A stretch of DNA of 64,000 nt from Primula veris (GCA_963682055.1 OY821746.1:21704481-21768480), one strand, 5' to 3'; shown: positions 20,580 to 32,600, counted from the first letter of the stretch. Notes: generated by a model not told the origin, from the sequence alone. Numbers and translations are program-made.

Positions 20580-21097
20580 CACTAAGTGCAATTTTGGGGA
20601 TCAAGCTAAGACTGAGTGGGTTATGCCATGTTACTTCACGTCGTTCCTTATCAACGGTAACGTGCAAATCTCCCCCTAAGGACGGGGAGAACAGTCTTAG
20701 CGATGTCACTTTCGCATATCATGCGGTAAAGAGACCGCTTGCCAAAGGTTACTCTATCAAATGATAGGCATGAGATTCATAATCGACTTATGTCCCATTC
20801 AGAGGTCCATATTTTCAACGCTAGAGCGGCTCAATCAAAATATTAATTAATCACTCTAAACACGCATTAATATGAGACTTCTGGCTCATAACCAGTAACC
20901 AGCTGGTACGCATATGGTGTTTGAGTGTCTATGGGCCTCATAACGGACCAATGCAGCAAAATAGCATAACCCCACACGGAAATATAAATCTTGGTGCGCA
21001 AGACCAAGAAATGCGTACAATCATTTGCAGTCGCATCATCAAACTTTCCGTGAGTCCATTTGGGTCTGAACATAATCGACAGGATGTTAAATTTCAA
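20580..21097 (-). pseudogene. Copia integrase and linker remnant
   Basis: Minus strand reads HGKFDDATANDCTHFLVL, ISVWGYAILLHWSVMRP and YAYQLVTGYEPEVSY. These match the VWGHAILHAA..RP....SPLQLV.G.EP.ISHLRIFG end of copia integrase. Then frame-shifted VDYESHAYH and SLGGDLHV follow, matching the GYDSPSIIR and FP.LGGD linker. Stops occur throughout. Confidence 0.75.
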
Positions 21098-22289
21098 TTT
21101 CCAAACTCAAGTAATTCAAATCGAAATTTCGATTATTACTCTTCGGAATTATCAAGTCGACTAGACTTTTTAGGATAATTCAGATCATGAGCCATCAACT
21201 TAATGATAGGGCTAAAAGTTTGAAAAGTGCTGCATTTATGTGGACAACATGAAAATATGACCATATTGTCGATGCATCAACCATAACCATTTGTATTTAT
21301 GGTCCGTCTTATGGTTGGATAAGTCCACAATAACTCCTTCAATTCTTTACAAGAATTCTACGAGTTCATTTCGTGATCTTTACACATACTAGTCTTTCAA
21401 AGTGAGCATTAATGGCATGAATTTCGGATTAATCGCGAAATATATTCTCAGAGAGAATCCAAATGCGATGCGATTATAAATCAAGCATCGTCTTTTGACC
21501 CGGGAATATCTCATCCGGTCAATTCCACAATATCAAAATGCTCTTATCAATCGACGACAGGCAAATGATAGTACAGACAATCATGTCTTAGCATCTAAAT
21601 CATTTATCATTTCGACGACAGGCGAAATTATAAGGTAACTTTAAATGCTTTAAAGAATGTGGTAGCAACCACTTGAAAGACATTTCAACTCCTCTAAAAT
21701 ACGCTTTTGGTCGTATTGAATGGAGGCTATGTAAAGAAATTTTAATTCTTTCATGAGCTATTACCAGATAACACTGGTTTTCTCGAATATTTTATAAATC
21801 AACAAGGTACGACAGGACCTATAGGAGTATAACGCCTCATATTTGACAAATCAATTTGGCTTTACCAAAGATTTCGATTTGGAACGACAGGTCCAGAATC
21901 GTTGTCACTGAGTGCTCTTTTAGGAAAGTAGTTGGTGAAATTATATGGTACACTGTTACCCATTATTTCCAAAAAACCAACTACACCACAAGTATTGCCT
22001 AAAATTTCATAATTTAAAGTTTGGTTACATTTTTCAAAGGAATTTGCTCAAAACACTTTAAATTATTTCGAGAAATTTCGTAAACAGGCAAACCATAATC
22101 CAAAAGTATGTCCAAATGGAAAACATAATCCAAATGGAAAACATAATCCAGATGAGCGAAAAAATGGCTCAATGATTTATCAAAATCAATAATGAAAGGT
22201 ACCAAACTTATTTGAGCCACAAAATCGGGGGTCTCAAGAGTTTCCTTTCAGTTAACTTTAACCACATTAGCATCGGTTTTTCCACCTTT

Positions 22290-22775
22290 ATAATAGTTGT
22301 GAACTATTTAAGGAGTAACCGTGCATGACCTTTGTCTTTATAGCATAGAGTTGGCTCTTTGAACATTATCTCTTGTTTTGTGACAACGGGCCATATTGTT
22401 CCTTTCAATTACTGTCTTGGAGCCACAGGTTTTCGATTTTGACGATTATCTAAAATCTCGCTTGGCTAAGCAATTCATCAGGATCGCGACAGTTCGAGAC
22501 AAATAACACTTGTCTCGGTTCTCGATTCGTGGAAAAAAAATATACACGAAGAGCATTAATATCAGGCAAACATTCGCCATTGACCCAATAGGATTAAAAC
22601 TACTCACCGGGGTAATTTTCTTATCCAATAACAGATGGGTGATAAAGGAACATGGTGAATATAAATTCACGATACTGCTTATGGAATGCAATTTCCAAGC
22701 TAGTATTTTGGTGAAGGATTGCTCCAATATGTCAATTTCAGACATTTGTTCACCATAGACGTCATCACGTCTCAA
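22290..22775 (-). pseudogene. Copia gag remnant
   Basis: Minus strand VYGEQMSEIDILEQSFTKIL resembles the copia gag motif EDMLEKTFSTFHASN. Near 22320 a degenerate LCYKDKGHARLL replaces the CCHC knuckle CYRCGxxGHWSRTC. Cysteines are lost and frames broken. Confidence 0.6.
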
Positions 22776-23010
22776 ATGTGGCGGCGGAATAAAATCAATG
22801 CCTTAGCATTCATCTCGAGGGTAACAACAAACTCGTGTTTTACTCATCAAAGATGGCATCCAAAAAAAATTGGGCATCACATTTTCACACATCAGGGTGA
22901 GTAACATGTGGTGACGGATTAAAATCAACGTTTATACAGTCATTTCGCAAGTATGTTTTACGATTTTTCTCATCATAGATGGCATCCAACATGTGTTGGG
23001 AGTTCTGGAT
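22776..23010. repeat. Tandem duplication, about 130 bp, in gag region
   Basis: ATGTGGCGGCGGAATAAAATCAA...GATGGCATCCAA (22776-22905) and ATGTGGTGACGGATTAAAATCAA...GATGGCATCCAA (22906-23010) are diverged direct repeats. Confidence 0.6.
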
Positions 23011-23544
23011 TATTTATCATATAAAACGACTGGTTTATATGTTTATGGTTTGCACAAGCATAAACGTTTTTTCGAAACGACAGGTTCGAAAACATTAGTT
23101 TTGCTTTTCATGTGAATCGGTTCTCATTGATCGAACGACGGGTCGATACTGAAACACCAATTCAGCGAAACATACATCACTATATAAACACACTCGGGGA
23201 AATTATTATTTAGTCAACCCATTTCGGTAGCTCTATTTGAACACGACCAGGAAAGACGGTGAGGGGGGTGGGCACGAATGCCTCTTAAAAACCGACCTCA
23301 TTAGGAGAACGACTTCCGCCTTTATCTTTCCTAGACATCGTATCCAAATAGGTGAGCCTATTTGAGGAAGATTCATAATTTTTCCAACTTAAATGTGAAT
23401 ATATACGATTTTTGCATTTTATATATGGCAATAATATTAAACAGCATAGAGAATATCTATTTAGATTAACCACACATATATAAACAGGCAGTAAATATAT
23501 TTTAGAATCTATCTAATCATGCAGTAGATTTGGTGTTATAAACA

Positions 23545-23868
23545 AATCAATTTAAGATTATCAATCAATCCTTAAAGATTCTAAAATATCAAATCAAATC
23601 AATTTAAGATTATCAATCAATCCATAAATATTCTAACATATCAAGTCAAATCAATGTAAGATTATCAATCAATCCATAAAGATTCTAACATATCAAGTCA
23701 AATCAATTTAAGATTATCAATCAATCCATGAAGATTCTAACATATCAAGTCAAATCAATTTAAGATTATCAATCAATCCATGAAGATTCTAACATATCAA
23801 ATCAAATCAATTTAGGATTATCAATCAATTTATGAAGATTCTAACAAATCAAATCAATTTATATGCAT
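23545..23868. repeat. 52-bp tandem repeats in the copia leader
   Basis: About six units of AATCAATTTAAGATTATCAA followed by TCAATCCATAAAGATTCTAA and a short linker, with period 52. On the element strand they lie between the primer site and gag. Confidence 0.9.
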
Positions 23869-24406
23869 TTTTTTTTATTCGTTTGCCTTTTAATAAAAAA
23901 AATTATATGCATGTGTGTGTATATTTACTAAATATTGTATCTTTATCAACCATATGTACTGTTTTCGTATAAATATTATACTACAGGACCATGCGTGTAA
24001 TTTCAACAAACTATATATTTATTTACAGTAGAACACATAATTGTGAATAGCATAGTAATCATGGCAGTAATCATGGCAAGTTTTAATAAGATAGGAGTAG
24101 TATAATCACAGTACTAGTAAGATGGCAGTAGCATAAGGTTTTTTTTTTTTTTTTATTTAAAAACCAGGCTGGAATTGTAATAATGCAATTGCAGTAGTAA
24201 CATACAAACATGCGTTGTAATCATGCAAGACAGTACTAACATACAAACAGTACAGTAGCATACAAACAATACGTGTTGTAATATGTAACGTGTGCGGTAT
24301 AAAAAAAATTATATCCGGGTACCTTACGCACGGTATGTTGGTGAAGGTCGATATAGCAAAATCAGGTTTATTGAATCTATAATCCGTACTTCGATCTCCG
24401 AGAGCA

Positions 24407-24418
24407 GTGCTGATAACG
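24407..24418 (-). other. Primer-binding-type sequence of the copia element
   Basis: Element strand CGTTATCAGCAC directly follows the 5' LTR (which ends CACACAACA). I know this motif from Ale-type copia elements; the matching tRNA was not checked. Confidence 0.65.
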
Positions 24419-24633
24419 TGTTGTGTGACATATTAGCTCACATATATATGTATATAGATATAGAGAGAGAATATAGAGAGAGACAACAACAGGGTTTTTA
24501 TTAATCAGAATGTATATGAATGAATGTGAAATACAAGACCCCTAACCCTCTTTATATAGATAGAGGGGTAGAGTTACTAGCCCACTTGTGCCCATAAAGT
24601 ACAAGCCCAATAGTCCAATAATATCCTACAACA
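24419..24633 (-). repeat. Copia 5' LTR (215 bp)
   Basis: Same as 17780-17994 except two substitutions (AGAGTT for AGGGTT and TGTGCC for GGGCCC region). It is followed by TTTTT, the likely target duplication. Confidence 0.93.
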
Positions 24634-24780
24634 TTTTTGATTTTTTTGATTTTTTATAATTTTTTGTGATTTTTTTTATAATTTTTTGTATTTTTTTGAT
24701 TTTTTATTATTTTTTTTGTGATTTTTGTGATTTTTTTTATAATTTTTATGATTTTTTATGATTTTTTTCATTTATGAGGG

Positions 24781-25600
24781 AGAGAGTGAGAGATATTTTC
24801 TGTTTTGTTATGAAATTAGATTTTTTTTTTATTTATATAGTATGAAAAAATGGTACCTAAATGGAATGCAAATTATCATAGGTATCTAGTAGGAATTAAA
24901 GTTGAAAAATGATACCCAGATTTATTAATTCTAGATATAATATGGTATATTTGGCATAACTAATAGAAATTCAAACGCGACAGGAGAGGTCCCATTTCAT
25001 ACAAATAAGGGTGAATTTCCAAACTTCAACTTCATATATTAATGCAAGTTTTCTGGAAAATAATTCATGGATCAGTTGTCACCAACGAATTCCCTTTGCC
25101 AGGAAGCATTTCTAGGACTTGATAGTAACTTATAATTTACTCATAAGAGTCTTATGTTTATTCTAATTTTTATTAATTTTCTAACCATAAGCATTTCGTA
25201 TTTATATCGTCGTCTTCATCGTCACTGCTGATTTCTATTTATTTATAGCAGGATTCCATATCAACAAATACCCATACGTATGCCAGTGGGGTATAGAACC
25301 GAGTCGCCCTAGAAATTTGGATATACCTTTGAAAATATGGAGGAAAAATTAGCAAAGTCTACCATTTCTGAAATTTGGAGTATATTGCTACTAAAGATAT
25401 AGATGTAAAAAAAAATTGTTTTTTTTTTAATCAAAAAATACAACTCTTTTTTAAGTGTCATTTTATTTCTCTATCTACTTCCTTTACTTTTCTCTAAACA
25501 TCTTGCTTTTTTCTTTCTTTCTCTATCTCCGTGGATAAAGATGATAGCGCTCGATTGTCTATATTCTCAATTTTTTGGCCTTATGGTGTAATTTTTTTCC
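24781..25600. other. Intergenic, no gene seen
   Basis: AT-rich with pyrimidine runs at 25440-25530. Nothing recognisable. Confidence 0.5.
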
Positions 25601-26353
25601 CGGTAAGTAAGCATATATTAACATAAAAAGGGACATAACCCAGAATACATCATTTTAAGACATGGCCACACAACTCTCCACTAGACAAACTATGGGCCTG
25701 AAAAAGGAAGTAAGGTCTATATCATACTTTATTTGTTATGAGAAAAACCAACGAGTTGTAACCTCCGTAAGACCAGTGAAACCTTCCAGATGGTATATGG
25801 ACAACAAGGTGAAAAAACTCTAAACAAATAAAGTGCCACATAATTTATACCCCCTTGACAGATTAGAGTCAGGGGCGGTTCAGACCCAAGTCCAATAAGC
25901 CTTGAGCCTGGAACAAAAATTGAGCTGTGGCAAAAAAAAACTAGGCTGGGATAAAAAAATAAAAAATATTTGGATTGACTCTTGGACAACCAGTAATGTT
26001 GGGCCGCCCCTGATTAGAGACGAACTCGAACACATAACACGCTTCTTACACAGAAAAAGAAAGAAATTACATCTTCAAAAAGATAAGCAGAAGATCAAGT
26101 ACATCAACTTCGCATGCCACTCTAGCAGACTACCATGTCTCAACAGCGGGCTTAATCACACAAGAGAAGTAGTCTGCAATGTCAACCAGGTCTTCATCCA
26201 CAGAAATGTTGACTTGCACCAAATCATGAAAGTGACTTCTTGCTTCTTCTATATCCACTAGGAGCATGTCTATGAATCCTCTGAATTCTTCAAAACTTCT
26301 GCACCTTTGCAATTTTTTCCTGTAGTATAAGCTTGAAATTGATAGCCCATTTG
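25601..26353. other. Possible 3' part of a decayed LINE
   Basis: Lies downstream, on the minus strand, of the LINE remnant at 26354-26464. It has no long frame; a 78-aa open stretch at 26130-26366 has no recognisable domain. Confidence 0.3.
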
Positions 26354-26464
26354 TCATTTGTAGCACTCAATAACCTCTTTAATCTGCATAATAAGATTGG
26401 ACAATACAGAAATCTTATTTTCAAATATTTTCTTGTTTCTAGCCATCCAAATTAAAGACAGACT
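26354..26464 (-). pseudogene. LINE reverse-transcriptase tail remnant
   Basis: Minus-strand SLSLIWMARNKKIFENK, then 19 residues and a stop. The phrase W.ARN..IFENK is characteristic of the zinc-binding region after plant LINE reverse transcriptases. Only this fragment is readable. Confidence 0.55.
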
Positions 26465-26689
26465 GAAGTGTTAAGAGTACCTTTTTTCAGCATGCCATCA
26501 TTGTTTTTACCTTTCCAATTAACTACCCCAAAATTAACAATATCTTCTAGGTTATTCAGACCAGTATCAAGCCTAAGAATATAGCTAAAGTGGGTTAATA
26601 AATAACTAAAACTATAGCTAAAGTGGTCTAATTAGTTTCAATAAAATTAGAGCTGGGGGTGGAATTTTGTATTATAATGTAACAACCAA

Positions 26690-26880
26690 CCGTAATTATT
26701 ATCCATACCGTACCAAATATACCGTACTTACGGTACTACCACGCATATAATACTATGGTACAATATTACCATACAACTCAATTTAGTGGTACAATAATGA
26801 TAACCGATTTTTGATATCATGGTATTGTACCATTTGTACCATATTACCATTTATATATAAAATATTAATACTCATATTCA
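26690..26880. repeat. TACCGTACC/GGTAC-rich degenerate repeat
   Basis: Many ATACCGTAC, GGTAC and TACCATA words in both orientations. Origin unknown; no coding frame. Confidence 0.45.
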
Positions 26881-27058
26881 AATATAATTATTAATATTGT
26901 TTAACATTTATAACATTTAAGATATAAAATAAGTTGCACAAAATAGAATCATGTTTTATTTTCGTATAAAACATAAAAAGAAAAAAAAGGATATGAACTT
27001 ATAGAAAAAGAAATGGTATATGAATTTGGAAAAATAGATATGGCCACGGAAAAAATGT

Positions 27059-27070
27059 CACTACAAGAAA
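27059..27070 (+). mobile_element. CACTA (En/Spm) transposon terminus
   Basis: CACTACAAGAAA is the standard end of plant CACTA elements. It is followed by short sub-terminal repeats (TTGCTAAAGTGC, TTTAGCAACAG, GGCAACAAAT). I do not find the opposite end, so this is a fragment. Confidence 0.5.
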
Positions 27071-27304
27071 AAGTTCATTTAACATCATAATTTTTTTCCG
27101 GTTATGTTGCTAAAGTGCTTGTGGTTAAATTTTAGCAACAGTTTGGCAACAAATGACTCAGACCAATCTGGCTACTGTTTTCCGTAAAAAAAACTCAGAT
27201 CTAGTTTTTGAATTTCCTAATTAGTTTTTATGTATTGATTTTGGGTTTAATTCTTTGCAACTTAACTGTTTTGGGTATTTAATTGCAACTTCAATTTATT
27301 CTAA

Positions 27305-27572
27305 TAATTGGACCGAACCGAACCGATTACAATTAATTTGGGTTTTTTTCGGTTTCGGTATTTTTATTTTTTGGACCGAACCGAACCGGTTTGTTTCCGG
27401 TTTTTTCGGTTTTATTTTTGGTTTTTCGGGCTTTTTCGTTTTTTTTTCAGTTTTTCCGATTTTTTGTTTTTTTTCGCTTCGGTTTTATTGTAAACCGAAA
27501 CCGACCCGAAAAAGTTTCAGTTTTTCGGTTCGGTTATTAGTTCGGTTTTTCCGGGTTCTCGCCCAGCCCTAA
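27305..27572 (-). repeat. ACCGAA-rich element, copy 2 (inverted)
   Basis: TTTTCGGTTTCGG units; its right edge GCCCAGCCCTAA is the reverse complement of the AGGGCTGG start of copy 1. Confidence 0.65.
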
Positions 27573-28804
27573 CTTATTGTGTCTTTTATCAACTTAATCG
27601 AATAGTATATTTTTTGATTTAAAAGTATGTTTCTATTTGTGAATAACAGGTCTTTTTAGTAGAAACAAATATTGATTTTACTCCCATAATCCACCCTTGT
27701 TTCTATTTCCCTGTTTTCCACTTTATATTTCTTTGCTTTTATGTTTATTTAAGTTCAGGTGTTTCTATCACTATTAAGCGTTTCTATTCTAAAATATCAA
27801 AAGATTCAGTAAACTTTTTTGTGAATAACAACAGCTATTGATTTTACTCCCAAAAATACGCCGTACTTTATTTTTTAAAGCAATAGATGTTAGTAGTTTT
27901 TTTCCCGTAATCTTGTATGTCTAAACTTGATTCCATCCGATCTTATTTGTCAAATCACGTGTTTTTGACAGTTTCCAATTTATGGATAACATACTTCTCA
28001 CTGAAACATGTATACTTTACTGTTTTCCGGTTTTCCCCTATTTGGGATTAAAATACACCATAATCAGTGTTACTAGATATTTTCTTGTTGCTTTTATCTT
28101 GTGTTTCTACTATGTATTAGGTGTATCTTTTTAGAATCCTAGTTGGTCTAGGACTTAAAAAATTAAGGGTAATGTATGTGGAAGATGATTCAGTGTTTGT
28201 TTTTTACTTTTCTTTTGGAGTAAAATACTATCCATATTCATTGTTTTTTTGTAAAAGTAATAGACGTTTCTATATGTTAATTCTTAATGCACTTTATCTG
28301 GATTTTACAATTAATTATTGTCAATAAAGATTCACATGATTGATCTCAGGGAATGTCAATTTGTTATTATATAAACTACGCTGCGACAGAGTAACAGACT
28401 TTTTAAGTACTTCTTACAGGAAAATTCTGGGTTGTATCTAGTTCTGCGTACATTACGTAACACTGGTTTATTGATTGATATGTTTCTTATTTAATGATAT
28501 GTTTTTACATAACACTTTGTTGAATGTTATGTTTCTTATTGATTGTTGTTGAAGTTAGCATGGTTTTTTCTCTTAAAACTCATGCATGTTTGATTATAGA
28601 GCTGCAACACTCTAAATAATATGCTTCTATTTGTTTCGAGGTTCAAGGACTTTTGCAAAACTTTATGAGGTTATTAAATTATAGAATTTCCACCCTTTCC
28701 TGGTCTCCGTTTTTTTTTTGTGGCAAAATTTGTGAAACATAATGAAAAAGGTTGATTGTAAAATGATCGTAACTTCGTATGCATTAAGAAAATAACTAAA
28801 ACAA

Positions 28805-28805
28805 A

Positions 28806-28868
<63 letters not shown>
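28805..28868. repeat. (TA)n microsatellite
   Basis: About 30 perfect TA dinucleotides. Confidence 0.95.
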
Positions 28869-28870
<2 letters not shown>

Positions 28871-30028
28871 GTCAGTTGCTCGTTTCTGTAATGAGAAACA
28901 AGTACATATTACATAATGTCAATTTGTCGTATCTATAATGAGAAACTAAGCTAGATTAGTATTTTTTAATTTATATGTTATCCTCATCCACCCTATTCGT
29001 AGTAATCACTGCTTTGCTAGACAAGTAGTGCACTAGTTTAGATTACAGGTTAAAGGCATTTTTGTGAATTGTACTTCATCTCTAATTTTTTGTTTATGTA
29101 CATATTGAATTGACCATGACTTCTAGTTTTCTTATGCCCGTACACTTCTGTCTATAATACTTTTTGTTTTTTTTTATCAGTACTTGCTGTTGATGTTAAA
29201 ACTACTCCACTTGTAGAATGCCTCTGGATCGAAAAAACTTAGTGAGGATGTTGTGTCTAGTTTTCAGTATGACTATTCTTCTCTTTTCTCTTCTCAAATC
29301 AGTTGTCTTCGAGTTGGTCTTTCTCGTGAGTTGACTGTTTATTAAAATTAAGAATCTTTCTTCTGTGAATTTCAGAAAGTTGGGCCTATTGAAATTAGAT
29401 TGCTGACAAGAGATGTCTTGGTAATTTTTATGAGTTTTATGTTTTTGCTATTTTGAGTCTAATCGTTCATCCATTGAGAAAAAAACAATGTTTTCATCGA
29501 GCCTAAGATCAAGTATTTTTTTATATACGACTCCTTTTCATACAGTAAAATTTATATACTGCTTGTACTTTTATCACCTTTTCACCTTCAATGCAATGGA
29601 GAGAAGAATTAATGGGTAGATTTTTGCACATGAAAAAATTAAAAGATATAACAGTTGGGTTGGAATATAGTAATGAATTATGATTTAGCGGGTGAAATTA
29701 TTTCTTATGAAACACTGGTGTGTTCCAATACCTTTGAAGTCCGGATGGGTGTCTGATTAGTAAGTCAATGTCAGTGGTAATATGATTTGTTTATTTATGA
29801 GAAGTTATTAGTTTATATTCTTAATTCAGCTATGGTTATCATCTATCATTAGTTCTTTTGCTGATCCATAGGTCCTACATCTGCAGAATCAAGGTTTTTG
29901 CTTTATTTCATCAAGTTGTTCTTTTTATTCAATTTATTCACTCTTAGTTTTAGTTGAATACTCAAATACTGTATCCTTTCTTCCGTATTTTTGATAATTA
30001 TTTGCTTTAGTCACAGATGTGGTCCTGG

Positions 30029-30150
30029 GGTGTTCTAAAGCGAGCGTAGGCTGAAATTAGGCGGAGCCTAGAAGCCTAGGAGATTAGGCGGAATAAGTGG
30101 ATTAGGAGGTGATTATGTGGTGATTAAGCGAGATTAGGCGCCAGGCGACG
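30029..30150 (+). mobile_element. AGGCG MITE copy, right end lost
   Basis: Begins directly after GATGTGGTCCTG with GGGTGTTCTAAAGCGAGCG and ends ...GGCGCCAGGCGACG, then GAGTAAGAACC instead of the TTTTAAAAC end. Confidence 0.65.
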
Positions 30151-31619
30151 AGTAAGAACCTTTAATTTTATAGACCAACAAGTACTCGTAATCACTATTT
30201 CCTTTATGATTTTTATGGAATTTACTGAATTGTTTGCTAGTTATATAAGCATTTCATTGCTTGAGAATTATTAAATGGAGCATCTATTTGTTAACTCAGG
30301 TTTGTCCCTCACTGATTATGCTATCTGAGTTTATTTGTTTGGTTTTATGATTTTTTGTTGTATTAATTTTACATGTTAAGTATGGTGGACCTGCAATTAA
30401 TCTGAAGTGTATCTTTTTGTACCGATGTTTGAAGTTTGAACTCTGTAGAAGAATAGATATTATTAATCATTGTTTACTGCTGACTTTTATGGAAATTGTT
30501 GTTTTGTTTGCCAGTTATCTGTGTATTTGATTTCTTTCTGCCCCTTGTTACGATTTAGTTTTTTTTTACTGCATTATAACTGCTTGTTTAGGTTTGTGCA
30601 TCAGTGTTCATATTAGCTGGATTTTGTTTTTGGTTTCTGATTTATGTTCTGTTATAAGTATGGTGAACTCCTTTTTTCTAGTCAGCTGTATTTTACTGTG
30701 GCATTGCGGGAATTGTTTCTGTATGTAACAGCCTTTCAATTCTATAAACTAACAGATATGCGTAGTCACTCACTGTAAACTATTTATTTTTGCAGAAAGT
30801 ATTGTATTGTTTGTTAGTTATATGTGTATTTCATAGTTTTTTTTTCCTCTTGTTATGGCTGAGATTAACTTATTGTAGCATTTATATCTGCTCGCTCAGG
30901 TTCGTGCCTTCGTGAGTTGACTGTTTATTAAAATTATGAATCTTTCTTCTTTGAATTTCAGTCGTACGGGCCCTATTCAAATTAGATTTGCTGACAAGAG
31001 ATGTCTTGGTAATTTTTATGAGTTCTTGTATCTATTACCATTAGATTTTTATTTAACCATGGTTTTGCTATTTTGGTTCTATTTCCATTGAGAAAAAAAA
31101 TCTCATCAAACTCAGATAAAGTCTTTTTTTTCATACGACTCCTTTTCATATGGTAAAATTTATATACTGGTTGTAAATTTATCACCTGTTTACCTTTAAT
31201 ACAATGGAGAGAACTAATGGGTAGAGTTTTGCATATGAGAAAATTAAAAGATATAACAGTTGGGGTTGGAATATAATTATGAATTATGATCTAGCATGTG
31301 AATTTATTTCTTATGGATCACTGATCACTTTGTTCCAATCCTTTTAAAAGTTGGAATCCCCTGTGTGCCGATTAGTAAGTTGGTCTGCATATTTTTATTT
31401 GTGAGAAGTTCTTAATTCAGCTTTGGTTGTCATCTATGATAAGTTCTTTTGCTGATCCACAGGTCCTATATCTGTAGAATCAAGGTTTTCGCTTTATTTC
31501 ATTAAGTTCTCCTTTTTATTCAATTTATTCACTCTTAGTTTTAGTTGAATACTCAAATACTGTACCCTTTCTAGCGTGTTTATGGTAAATTATTTGCTTC
31601 AGTCACAGATGTGGTCCTG

Positions 31620-31728
31620 AGGGCGTTCAAGCATAGGCAGAAATTATGTGGAGCCTAGAAGCCTAGGAGATTAGGAGGAAATAAAGCCGATTAGGCAGCG
31701 ATTAAGCAGGATTAGGCGCTAGGCGACG
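31620..31728 (+). mobile_element. AGGCG MITE copy, right end lost
   Basis: Same insertion site and same right-hand break (GGCGACGAGTAAGAACC) as the copy at 30029. Confidence 0.65.
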
Positions 31729-32600
31729 AGTAAGAACCTTTAATTTTGTAGACCAACAAGTATTCGTTATTAGTTATTACTATTTCTTTTAAGATTTTTT
31801 TTTTTGGAAATTGCTGAATTGTTTGCTAGTTATTTTTGTATTTCATTGTTTTATATCCTTTCTTACAATTGATAATAATCTAGCTCAGGTCTATCCCTCA
31901 CTGACTACGCTATCTGAGTTTATTTGTTTGGTTTTATGATTTTTGTTGTATCATTCTACATGTCAATTGTCAAGTATGATTGACCTGCAATTAATCCGAA
32001 GTGTTATCTTTTTGTACCGACATTTGAACTCTGTAGAAGAACAGATATTAGTAATCACTGTTTACTGCTGACTTTTATGGAAATTGTTGTTTTGTTTGCC
32101 ATTTATCTGTGTATTTGATTGCTTTCTGTTCCTTGTTACGATTTAGTTTTTTTTATTGCATTGTAGCTGCTCGTTTAGGTTTATGCAGCTGTGTTCATGT
32201 TAGCTGAATTTTATTCTTGGTTTCTGATTTATTGTCCTATTATAAGTACGGCTGAACTCCTTTTTTCTTGTCAAAGATGTATTTTACGGAGACATTGTGG
32301 ATATCGTTTCTTTCTGTAACAGGCTTTCAATTCTGTAGACTAAAAGATATACGTAGTCACTGTAAACTGTTTATTTTTGCAGAAAGTAATGTACTGTTTG
32401 CTAGTTATATGTGTATTCCATACTTTTCTTTCTCTTGCTAATTATGTGGCTGAGATTTACTTATTGTAGCGTTATATTTGCTCGCTCAGGTTCATTCCTT
32501 GTTCATGTTATCTGACTAGAATTGCTTGCGATTAGTGATTTGTTATGTTTGACCTGAAAATATTCTAGTCATAGTTGTTTAATTATACCAGATAAGTTAT

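Larger units (their letters stand above)
18502..23147. repeat. Dispersed hairpins with constant loop (A/T)CGAC(A/T)GG in the copia interior
   Basis: Stem/loop/stem sites on the + strand: 18502-18521 GAGCAT; 18529-18550 CTTGCAC (one mismatch); 18608-18627 TTGCAC; 18724-18743 GAGCAT; 21069-21088 AACAT; 21609-21628 ATTTCG; 21805-21820 AGGT; 21880-21895 TGGA; 23018-23041 CATATAAA; 23069-23092 TTTTCGAA; 23130-23147 ATCGA. The given arm is followed by the loop and then its complement. Loops are ACGACAGG, ACGACTGG, TCGACAGG, AATCGACAGG or ACGACGGG. Weaker relatives are at 18581-18598, 20431-20450 and 20452-20466. Confidence 0.7.
17780..24633 (-). mobile_element. Ty1/copia LTR retrotransposon (Ale-like), coding region dead
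   Basis: It has two 215-bp LTRs, a 5-bp TTTTT flank on both sides (weak as evidence in T-rich DNA), a primer-binding-type sequence, and a polypurine tract, all reading on the minus strand. Domain order gag, integrase, RT, RNase H can be read as fragments on the minus strand from right to left. All carry stops or frameshifts. The 3' part has the CCCACTGGGTTTTCCTTGGCAAGGTTTT-type repeats common after pol in this lineage. The lineage call rests on these motifs and is provisional. Confidence 0.88.
16290..24780. mobile_element. Fold-back element with tandem-repeat core, split by a copia insertion
   Basis: The left arm (about 16300-16650) is built of AAAATCACAAAAAATTATAAA units, then CAATATAACACTTTATACCG and CATCAAAAAGTGAATTTT. 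The right arm (about 17575-17779, continuing 24634-24775 beyond the copia element) gives the same order in reverse complement: AAAATTCACTTTTTGATG, CGGTGTAAAAAGTGGTATATTG, then TTTATAATTTTTTGTGATTTT units. So this is one element with long inverted arms, later split. No coding capacity. Exact outer ends and target duplication could not be fixed because the arms are simple sequence. Confidence 0.65.

Noticed and set aside
23545..23868. Regular direct repeats resembling a CRISPR array
   Set aside because: Units are contiguous with no unique spacers, the host is a plant, and they lie inside a copia element.
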